19,259 bases of DNA, taken from DASXTS01 sp036505275 (GTDB lineage Bacteria; Actinomycetota; Actinomycetes; Mycobacteriales; Pseudonocardiaceae). The stretch's first letter is position 1. Each line of letters starts with the position of its first letter. The stretch lies in NCBI GenBank assembly GCA_036505275.1, contig DASXTS010000088.1, positions 1-19,259 on the forward strand, given 5' to 3'. Under the pieces are notes generated by a model, which ran no database searches, had not been told where the DNA came from, and saw only the letters and a program-made list of their open reading frames with translations. Positions 6,401-12,246 of the stretch are shown here, one piece after another. A program made the position numbers and the translations under genes.

Positions 6401-8023
6401 TCAGCCGACCGCCGGAGCGGCGGCGGCGAGCCCCCGCGCCGGTCGGCGGCGCAACAGCCATCCACCGGCCCCGATCAGCACGGCCGCCGCCAGCACGCCG
6501 AGCGCCGGTGCCGTCGGGAACGAACGGCCAAGCGAACCGCCGCTCGAGCCGCCGGCCGCAGGCGGCACGGCGCCGGCCGACGACGACGCGTTGACCGCCG
6601 AGTTGTGCGGCAGCGCCACGTACGGGAACGCGGAGCCGAACGCCACGTCGTTGGCGTCCACGCCGTCTCCTGCCGCCAGCGCAGGCACGATGCCGCCGGT
6701 TGCCGCGCCCTCCAGCGCCTGCACGCCGATGTCGAGCACGTCGTCGGTGAGACGCCGGCCGTTCGGGAAGCCCTGCAGGTCACCGGCCAGCACGCCAAGC
6801 CGGTTGGGCTGTGCCGCCGGCGGGATCGACATGTTCAGGCGCAGCTGCTCGGACGGCACGAACTCGGTGGCGTTCACGTCGGCGTTGTTCAGCTGCGAGT
6901 TGAGATCGGCCTGGATCGGCCCGCCGGCCTTCGTGGTGATGCCGGTGAGGAAGATCTCCACCAGGTCCGTGCGCGGTGTGGCCGGCGCCGGTATGCCGTA
7001 GATGGCCTGCACCAGCCTTGGCACCTCGGGGTCGGTGACCCGGTTGACCAGGTCCGGGATGGTGCTGTCCTGGTCGGGGGTCAGCGAGTTGAACCGGTCC
7101 TTCAGCCCGGCCGGCACGACCACCTCGTTGACCAGCGGGTTGCCCAGCCGGGACACCTGCACGAACGGTCCGAACGGGTCGGACTCACCCGGCTTCAGCA
7201 ACATCGACTGCCGCTCGGTGTCGCTCCAGACTCCGATCACGGGGTTGCGGGTGGTGTCACCGCGCAGCGCGAGCTGCGAGTTGGGCACCTGCAGCACGAC
7301 GGTGTTGACGTTGTAGCCGGCCAGCGTGTCCTGGCCGACCTCGGACAGGTTGCCGCCGTACAGCAGGTCGAACACCCGTAGGTCGAGGAAGAACGGGTCG
7401 TCGGCCTGCCCGACATACACCTTGCCGCCACCGGGCAGGTCGGTGATCGCCTGGTCGCGCAGCGCCTGATAGCTCGGCATGGACGCCGGCCCGACGTCGG
7501 ATGGCGCGACCTGGCCGGCCCGGACCGGGACGGTCCGCCCGCGCCACTGGTCGATGACCTCCAGCCGGTACGTCTGGCGGAACAGCAGGTTCTCGTCGCC
7601 AAGCGACGTGACCGGGCCGTTGTTATAGAGGAAGGTGGACCGGCCTCGACGGTCATCGGTGCGGAACGTGAACCGGTAGGTGAGGTCGGCCCGCGCGTCG
7701 CCGTCATTGTCGATGTTGATGTCGTAGCGGGCGTCGGTGGCCCACGGGTAGAAGTTCGGTCCGCCGTTCGGTTCCTCGAACGGGTACCAGTTCGCCACGA
7801 TCGTGGTGGTGTCCGGCCGGTCCGGGCTGACGAACGCGTAGACGTCGGTGTTGTCCACCGGTGGATCGCCCGCGATGAGCGGTGCCTCCCGGTGGCTGGA
7901 GGCGCCGGCCGTGCCGGGCGCCAGCCCGGCCAGACCGACAGTGAGCAGGGTGGTCCCCGCCGAGATCAAGGCCACAGCGGCGCGTCGTCGCAACCGTCGT
8001 GCCGGGATGGGCGGTGCTGCCAT
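6401..8023 (-). CDS. DUF4331 surface protein, first gene of the operon
   Basis: This is a 540-residue exported protein. An N-terminal signal with an Arg-rich start ('PARRLRRRAAVALIS', Sec or possibly Tat) ends near 'GTAGA'. The mature part begins 'SSHREAPLIAGDPPVDNTD' and continues 'VYAFVSPDRPDT', 'GGPNFYPWATDARYDINIDN' and 'DGDARADLTYRF', the hallmarks of DUF4331. The C-terminus has a Gly/Ser-rich spacer, one membrane helix (about 505-524) and the tail 'LLRRRPARG', so the protein is probably anchored with its bulk outside. The DUF4331 function is unknown; the Asp-rich 'IDNDGDARAD' stretch could bind calcium. ATG 8023 is preceded by AAGGGA about 8 nt upstream; an upstream ATG at 8071 lacks support. 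The TPR gene follows after 76 bp, then NicO (ATGA overlap) and the lipoprotein (18 bp), which makes a four-gene operon. Confidence 0.93.
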   Translation of the reverse strand: MAAPPIPARRLRRRAAVALISAGTTLLTVGLAGLAPGTAGASSHREAPLIAGDPPVDNTDVYAFVSPDRPDTTTIVANWYPFEEPNGGPNFYPWATDARYDINIDNDGDARADLTYRFTFRTDDRRGRSTFLYNNGPVTSLGDENLLFRQTYRLEVIDQWRGRTVPVRAGQVAPSDVGPASMPSYQALRDQAITDLPGGGKVYVGQADDPFFLDLRVFDLLYGGNLSEVGQDTLAGYNVNTVVLQVPNSQLALRGDTTRNPVIGVWSDTERQSMLLKPGESDPFGPFVQVSRLGNPLVNEVVVPAGLKDRFNSLTPDQDSTIPDLVNRVTDPEVPRLVQAIYGIPAPATPRTDLVEIFLTGITTKAGGPIQADLNSQLNNADVNATEFVPSEQLRLNMSIPPAAQPNRLGVLAGDLQGFPNGRRLTDDVLDIGVQALEGAATGGIVPALAAGDGVDANDVAFGSAFPYVALPHNSAVNASSSAGAVPPAAGGSSGGSLGRSFPTAPALGVLAAAVLIGAGGWLLRRRPARGLAAAAPAVG

Positions 8024-8223
8024 CGAGTGTCCCTTCTGGCTGGTGCGCCCGGCCCGAGCGAGCGCGAGCACAACCGGATTCGGATCACGGGCCGCCCCGG
8101 CTCGCGGCCAAATGGGTGAATCACGGATGGGTAACTGTTCCGGAGCCCAGCGCAGATCACGGTCACGCGTTGTTTGCGGACGGCTGTCGCCGGGAATCCG
8201 TGCGACGTCGAAAGGAGATCTCG
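8024..8223. promoter_or_regulatory. Divergent intergenic region with three ATCACGG repeats spaced 36 bp
   Basis: These 200 bp separate the DUF4331 operon from the GlsB-like gene. The heptamer ATCACGG occurs at 8084-8090, 8120-8126 and 8156-8162, exactly 36 bp apart both times. Copies 1 and 3 share the longer GATCACGG. The spacing is about three and a half helical turns. No clear -35/-10 pair was found for either gene. A strong AGGAG site precedes the gene at 8224. Confidence 0.45.
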
Positions 8224-8499
8224 ATGACCATCACGGGCATCATTAGCGCACTGGTCGTCGGGCTGATCATCGGGGCGCTCGGGCGCCTCGTTGTGCCCGG
8301 TAGGCAGCCAATGCCGATCTGGCTGACCATCGTCGTCGGCATCGTCGCCGCGTTCGTCGGCACCTTGCTGGCCGGCGCTTTCGGCGTGTCAAACACGGCT
8401 GGCTTCGACTGGATCGAGCTGGTCTTCCAGGTCGTCCTGGCCGCGATCGGTGTGGCAATCTTGGCCGGCACGTACGGCCGCAGTAGGTCTATCAGGTAG
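8224..8499 (+). CDS. GlsB/YeaQ/YmgE-type (transglycosylase-associated) membrane protein
   Basis: This is a 91-residue protein with three predicted membrane helices: 'ISALVVGLIIGALGRLVVPG', 'IWLTIVVGIVAAFVGTLLAG' and 'LVFQVVLAAIGVAILAG'. The Gly-rich first helix followed by 'GRLVVPGRQPM' and the 'GIVAAFVGT' second helix are the family pattern. Members are small inner-membrane proteins often linked to general stress responses; the 'transglycosylase-associated' label does not imply enzyme activity. AAAGGAG lies about 7 nt before the ATG at 8224. The gene is monocistronic and ends 6 bp before a strong hairpin. Confidence 0.9.
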   Translation: MTITGIISALVVGLIIGALGRLVVPGRQPMPIWLTIVVGIVAAFVGTLLAGAFGVSNTAGFDWIELVFQVVLAAIGVAILAGTYGRSRSIR

Positions 8500-8505
8500 C
8501 TGGCC

Positions 8506-8527
8506 GGAGGCCCCCAAGGGGGCCTCC
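8506..8527 (+). terminator. Strong GC hairpin after the GlsB-like gene
   Basis: GGAGGCCCCC (8506-8515) and GGGGGCCTCC (8518-8527) are a perfect 10-bp inverted repeat with only AA between them, starting 6 bp after the stop codon. There is no T tract. Being symmetric, it could also act on the convergent flavoprotein transcript. Confidence 0.75.
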
Positions 8528-8585
8528 ATCGCAGTTACGGACGGCGGGCATCGGTTCAGCGCAGCAGCTGGCCGGTGCCCGTCGG

Positions 8586-8673
8586 CGTGTTCGCCGGTTC
8601 GGTCGCGCGTGTTCGCCGGTTCGGTCGCGCGTGTTCGCCGGTTCGGTCGCGCGTGTTCGCCGGTTGGGTCGCG
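8586..8673. repeat. 22-bp tandem repeat, 4 copies, non-coding
   Basis: Four head-to-tail units begin at 8586, 8608, 8630 and 8652, each starting cgtgttcgccggtt. The first three are identical; the last changes tcggt to tgggt. The array lies between the hairpin and the stop of the convergent flavoprotein gene, in a 206-bp gap with no other gene. The period is not a multiple of three, which argues against coding. Confidence 0.93.
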
Positions 8674-8705
8674 TGACGCCTGGTGTGCACGTCAGGTGGA
8701 GGCGG

Positions 8706-10079
8706 CTATGCGGTGGCGGCGAGGCGGGCAGAACGCCGGGCGGCGGCGAGGTCGAGGCCGTCTCGCCAGGAGGCACCCCGCAGGATGAGCCCGCGATAGC
8801 GCATCACCTCGCCCGGCCCATTGATGGTGATGGCGCCGCCGAGCCGGGCGCCGTCGCGGTACAGGGCAACGAGGTACTCCCCGTCCGGGTCGCCGTCTAC
8901 GATGCGTACCTCGTCGGTGGCCGCCAGCCCGACCAGCTGAATGCGGTGGCCGTACCAGTCCGACCAGAAGTACGGCACCCCGGCGTACGGCGTCGCTGCG
9001 GGCGGGTCGGCCGCGTTGCGGCCGGCCGCGAGTCCCTGCTCGGCGGCGTTGGTCCAGTGCTCCACGCGCAAGCGGCGGCCGAAGAGGGGATGGCGCCAGC
9101 GGGCCACGTCACCGGCGGCGTAGACGCCGGGCACGCCGGCGCTCAGCCGCTCGTCGCACACCACGCCGTCGTCCACGCCGTCGTCCACGGCGAGCCCGGA
9201 GCCGTCCAGCCAGTCGGTCGCGGGTCGGGCCCCGGTGCCGACCACCACGAGGCCGGCCGGCAGCACGGTGCCGTCCGTGAGCACCACACGCTGCACGGCA
9301 CCACCGCCCGAGCCATCCGAGCCGCCATGGCCACCGGAGCCACCGGAGCCACCAGGGCCACCCGAGCCACCCGAGCCACCGGAGCCGGACAAGCCACCCG
9401 AGCCGGACACCGAGGCCACGCCGACCCCGCAGCGCAACACGGTGCCGGCACGGAGGTGCAGGCCGGCGCACGCCCGCCCGACCACCTCGCCCACGGCGTG
9501 CATCAGCGGCGTGGCCTGCAGTTCGACGACGGTCACCGGCAGGCCGCGCCGGCGGGCCGCCGAGGCGACCTCCGAGCCGATGAACCCGGCGCCGACCACC
9601 ACGACATGGCCGCCGGCGTCCAGCCCCGCCCGAATGCGCCGCGCATCGTCCACGGTGCGCAGGGTGTGCACTCTGCCCACCCTCTCCGTGCCGGGCAGCG
9701 ACCTGGCCCGCGAGCCGGTAGCGATCACCAGCGCGGTGTATGGGTAGGACCGCTCCCCCACCAGCACGGTGCGCGCCGCGGCGTCCAGGCCGGTGGCGGG
9801 CGCGCCGAGCACCAGGTCCACGCCGAGCTCCGCGCGCAGCGCCTGCTCGGTGCGCAGCGGCGGCGTGTCCGGCGCACTGCCATTCGAACTGCCCTGGAAA
9901 CTGCCCTGGGAACCGCCCTCGAGGAACGCCTTGGACAGCGGCGGGCGGTCGTAGGGCAGGTGCGACTCGGCACCGATCAGCGTGATCGGCCCGTCGAAGC
10001 CGGCGCGGCGGGCGCCCTCGACGGCCCGCAGGCCCGCCAGCGATGCGCCGACAACCACCATGCGCTGCACGTCGGTCAC
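8706..10079 (-). CDS. FAD/NAD(P)-dependent oxidoreductase, ferredoxin-reductase-like
   Basis: This is a 457-residue flavoprotein. The N-terminal FAD site is 'MVVVGASLAGLRAVEGAR' (GxSxxG at 11-16), with 'LPYDRPPLSK' at 41-50 and 'VIATGSRAR' near 118-126. The NAD(P) site is 'VVVVGAGFIGSEVA' (163-168). The second FAD motif is 'GVYAAGDVARW' (318-328), followed by 'VEHWTNAAEQG'. The C-terminal reductase domain starts near 'FWSDWYGHRIQLVG'. This order is that of ferredoxin/rubredoxin reductases of oxygenase systems (BphA4-like), which pass electrons from NAD(P)H to an iron-sulfur partner; no such partner is encoded nearby. Two repeat-coded insertions are unusual: 'GGSQGSFQGSSNGS' (55-68) and a 36-residue Gly/Ser stretch (225-260) within the NAD(P)-domain region. 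GTG 10079 is preferred because the Rossmann strand starts 7 codons later; in-frame ATGs at 10061 and 10184 are alternatives. Confidence 0.88.
   Translation of the reverse strand: MTDVQRMVVVGASLAGLRAVEGARRAGFDGPITLIGAESHLPYDRPPLSKAFLEGGSQGSFQGSSNGSAPDTPPLRTEQALRAELGVDLVLGAPATGLDAAARTVLVGERSYPYTALVIATGSRARSLPGTERVGRVHTLRTVDDARRIRAGLDAGGHVVVVGAGFIGSEVASAARRRGLPVTVVELQATPLMHAVGEVVGRACAGLHLRAGTVLRCGVGVASVSGSGGLSGSGGSGGSGGPGGSGGSGGHGGSDGSGGGAVQRVVLTDGTVLPAGLVVVGTGARPATDWLDGSGLAVDDGVDDGVVCDERLSAGVPGVYAAGDVARWRHPLFGRRLRVEHWTNAAEQGLAAGRNAADPPAATPYAGVPYFWSDWYGHRIQLVGLAATDEVRIVDGDPDGEYLVALYRDGARLGGAITINGPGEVMRYRGLILRGASWRDGLDLAAARRSARLAATA
9312..9410. repeat. 9-bp tandem repeat, 11 degenerate copies, inside the flavoprotein gene
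   Basis: Units of the gccaccgga / gccacccga type run in register from 9312 to 9410. On the minus strand each is read as Ser-Gly-Gly or a close variant. A separate 12-bp duplication, acgccgtcgtcc, lies at 9163-9186 in the same gene and gives the repeated 'VDDG'. Confidence 0.88.
9877..9924. repeat. 12-bp tandem repeat, 4 degenerate copies, inside the flavoprotein gene
   Basis: Units at 9877-9888, 9889-9900, 9901-9912 and 9913-9924 share the pattern ctgccctggaaa, with the two central copies closest. They are read on the minus strand as Gly-Ser-x-Gly-type residues after 'AFLEG', where family members usually have a short loop. Confidence 0.75.
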
Positions 10080-10214
10080 GCCGCCAGGGTCCCGCACGCC
10101 GGCGGCCGGCCCCCGGCGCCCGACGTAGCCGGGAAAGAGTTCGCCGCCGGCTGCACCGATGGCGGTACCGTCCAAACGCCACATACGACCGCTGGTACGG
10201 GTGGGAGAGCGACG

Positions 10215-11255
10215 ATGCGCATCGGCATGCCACTGAACTACGCCGGCGGCTTCCGCAGGACGGTCGCCGAGCTTGGCGACTACGAGAAGGCCGGCCTCGA
10301 GCTCGTGACCGTGCCGGAGGCGTACTCGTTCGACGCGATCAGCCAGCTCGGCTACATCGCCGCGGTCACCGAACGCATGCAGATCGCGTCAGGCATCCTC
10401 CAGATCTACACCCGCACCCCGACGCTGACCGCGATGACCGCGGCCGGCCTTGACTATGTGTCGGACGGGCGGTTCATGCTCGGGCTCGGCGCGTCCGGCC
10501 CGCAGGTCATCGAGGGGTTCCACGGTGTGCGCTACGACGCGCCGCTGGCCAGGACCAGGGAGATCGTGCAGATCTGCCGGCAGGTGTGGCGCCGGGAGCC
10601 GGTGGTGCACGACGGCGAGTACTACAAGATCCCGCTGCCGGCCGATCGTGGCACCGGTCTCGGCAAGCCGCTCAAGATCATTAATAGGCCGGTGCGAGAG
10701 CGCATCCCGATCTCACTGGCCGCAATCGGTCCAAAGAACGTTGCGCTGGCCGCCGAGATCGCCGAGGGCTGGCAGCCGATCTTCTTCCATCCGGAGCGCG
10801 CCGACTCGGTCTGGGGCGAGTCGCTGGCCGCCGGGAAGGCGCGGCGCGACCCATCGCTCGGTGAGCTGGATGTCATCGTCCCGACGATGGTGGCGATCGG
10901 GGGCGACGTCGAGCCGCTGCTGGACACGGTGCGCCCGCAACTGGCTCTGTACATCGGCGGCATGGGTGCCCGCAGCAAGAACTTCTACTACGACCTGGCC
11001 TGCCGGTATGGCCACGAACGCGAGGCCGCGACCATCCAGGACCTCTACCTGGACGGCCGCAAGGAGGAGGCCGCCGCTGCGGTGCCGGAGGACCTGATCA
11101 GGTCCATCTCGCTGATCGGGCCGGAGAGCTTTGTGCGCGACCGGATCGTGGAGTACCGCAAGGCCGGCGTCACGACGCTGACAGTGACCCCACTGGCCGA
11201 CGGCCACGACGGCCGGGTGCGGCTTGTGGAGAAGCTCCGCGACATCATCGGCTGA
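10215..11255 (+). CDS. LLM-class F420-dependent oxidoreductase, Rv3520c-like
   Basis: This is a 346-residue luciferase-like TIM-barrel protein. It opens 'MRIGMPLNYAGGFRRTVAEL' and contains 'EAYSFDAISQLGYIAAVTER', 'SGILQIYTRTPTLTAMTAAG', 'LDYVSDGRFMLGLGASGPQV', 'IEGFHGVRYDAPLARTREI', 'ERIPISLAAIGPKNVALAAE' and 'EGWQPIFFHPERAD'. These segments match the Mycobacterium Rv3520c group of F420-dependent enzymes closely and over the full length. Such enzymes use reduced deazaflavin F420 to reduce or oxidise a substrate; the substrate of this group is not known to me. The ATG at 10215 follows GGGAGAG by about 5 nt. The gene is divergent from the flavoprotein gene. Nothing else in the window belongs to F420 synthesis. 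Confidence 0.93.
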   Translation: MRIGMPLNYAGGFRRTVAELGDYEKAGLELVTVPEAYSFDAISQLGYIAAVTERMQIASGILQIYTRTPTLTAMTAAGLDYVSDGRFMLGLGASGPQVIEGFHGVRYDAPLARTREIVQICRQVWRREPVVHDGEYYKIPLPADRGTGLGKPLKIINRPVRERIPISLAAIGPKNVALAAEIAEGWQPIFFHPERADSVWGESLAAGKARRDPSLGELDVIVPTMVAIGGDVEPLLDTVRPQLALYIGGMGARSKNFYYDLACRYGHEREAATIQDLYLDGRKEEAAAAVPEDLIRSISLIGPESFVRDRIVEYRKAGVTTLTVTPLADGHDGRVRLVEKLRDIIG

Positions 11256-11279
11256 GTTCTGCCGGACCGAGGTGGTAAG

Positions 11280-11495
11280 GATTCGGGCCTCGGCACCCTC
11301 TCCGACGAACAACTCGAGGTCGTCGGCCTCAGCCAGCTGCCATACGGGCTCGACCCCGGCCTGCCCTTCGGCGACATCCTCTGGTGGAACAACCGCGAGC
11401 TGATCCACCACGGCGCCGAGATCGCCCTGCTCCGCGACCTGTGGGCGCACTCCCGCTGCGGCACCGCGTGGCGCCAGCGAGACCCGCCCGGCTAG
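11280..11495 (+). pseudogene. C-terminal remnant of a DinB-family (mycothiol-transferase-like) gene
   Basis: Directly downstream of the LLM stop, a plus-strand frame with no start codon reads 'GTLSDEQLEVVGLSQLPYGL', 'DPGLPFGDILWWNNRELIHH' and 'GAEIALLRDLWAHS', then stops at 11493-11495. The 'NRELIHHGAEIALLRDL' block is the last helix of DinB-like, mycothiol-dependent enzymes, with the conserved His pair. The N-terminal two thirds, including the first metal-binding His, is absent. The frame is the same as that of the LLM gene, separated only by its stop codon, so a deletion probably joined the two genes at this point. Its stop shares the bases CTAG with the stop of the convergent tetR gene. 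Confidence 0.72.
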
Positions 11496-12085
11496 CGCGG
11501 CGCCGTGCCCCACCCGAGCACCGCGGTGGCGGCGTCCAGCAGGGTGTCGCGCAGCTCGTCCTCGGCAACGTCCGGCAGGTACGCGCTGGAGCTGATGGCC
11601 GCGCCGAGCACCTCCATGGCCGCGATCGACCTGATGGTGTCCGTGGTGGTCGGCCGGGTTCCGGCGAGCCAGGTGTGTAGGCGCCGGTTGAGGTCGATCA
11701 GCTCCTCCCAGATGGGCGCGATCGCGGCCACCACGGCGGCGGCGTCGCGCACGAACAGGGCGGCCGCCGGGCGGTTGTCCAGTACGTCATCCAGGCACCT
11801 GCCGAGCACGTCACGGACGTTTGCCTGGCTGTGCGGCAACGATTCGGCGTAGGTGGCCGCGGCGCGCCACTGGTCGATGAGCGGTTGGACGAGGGCGAGC
11901 AGCAGCTCCTGTTTGGACGGGTAGTGGTAGTACAGCGAGGCCTTGGTCAGCCCGACCCGCTCCGCGATCTGGCGCAGGCTGGTGCGCTCGTACCCGTTGG
12001 TGGCGAACAGCTCCAGGGCGACGGCCTGGATCGTTGCGCGGGTGGCTGTTCCCTGATTGGCGTACACCTCCGTGGCCATCTCCAT
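11492..12085 (-). CDS. TetR-family transcriptional regulator of the divergent MMPL exporter
   Basis: This is a 197-residue protein. The N-terminal helix-turn-helix is clear: 'TIQAVALELFATNGYERTSL' (19-38), 'RQIAERVGLTKASLYYHYPS' and 'KQELLLALV'. The C-terminal part is all-helical ligand-binding sequence, as usual for TetR. The gene is divergent from the MMPL exporter, and the 161-bp gap contains a palindrome over a plausible exporter promoter, so it most likely represses the exporter and releases DNA when a ligand binds. I chose ATG 12085 because GGAAGG lies 4 nt upstream; ATG 12079 is an alternative, and the frame continues further 5' without support. Its TAG stop overlaps that of the DinB remnant. 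Confidence 0.92.
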   Translation of the reverse strand: MEMATEVYANQGTATRATIQAVALELFATNGYERTSLRQIAERVGLTKASLYYHYPSKQELLLALVQPLIDQWRAAATYAESLPHSQANVRDVLGRCLDDVLDNRPAAALFVRDAAAVVAAIAPIWEELIDLNRRLHTWLAGTRPTTTDTIRSIAAMEVLGAAISSSAYLPDVAEDELRDTLLDAATAVLGWGTAPR

Positions 12086-12177
12086 CCCGCCTTCCGCGCC
12101 GACCTCCTCGCCACGCCAGCTCCGCCTTGACGTTGAGGGTGTTCTCAGGATCAAGACCCTAGCGTCCAGAAACGAGG

Positions 12178-12206
12178 TTGCCTTAGTACACGATCTTACC
12201 TACCGT
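12178..12206 (+). promoter_or_regulatory. Putative promoter of the MMPL gene
   Basis: TTGCCT (12178-12183) and TACCGT (12201-12206) are separated by 17 bp and resemble SigA-type -35 and -10 hexamers. The -10 box lies within the TetR-site palindrome, and the expected start falls about 30 bp before the ATG. Confidence 0.5.
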
Positions 12207-12217
12207 GCGGCCGGTAG
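12200..12217. promoter_or_regulatory. Putative TetR operator
   Basis: CTACCG (12200-12205) and CGGTAG (12212-12217) form a perfect 6-bp inverted repeat around TGCGGC. Size, symmetry and position between divergent tetR and exporter genes fit a TetR dimer site. It covers the putative -10 box, so binding would block exporter transcription. Confidence 0.62.
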
Positions 12218-12246
12218 ACAGCGGCGTGACTGGGAGGGAGACGCTG

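Noticed and set aside
8024..8223. A SigK-like promoter (CCATCC on the minus strand near 8130) for the DUF4331 operon
   Set aside because: A CCGAAT is present on the same strand but about 41 bp away instead of 16-17, so the pair does not fit.
8631..10214. A long plus-strand frame running from 8631 into the LLM oxidoreductase
   Set aside because: It is antisense to the flavoprotein gene and has the low-complexity composition of a GC-rich shadow. The true LLM start at 10215 has a ribosome binding site and matches the family start.
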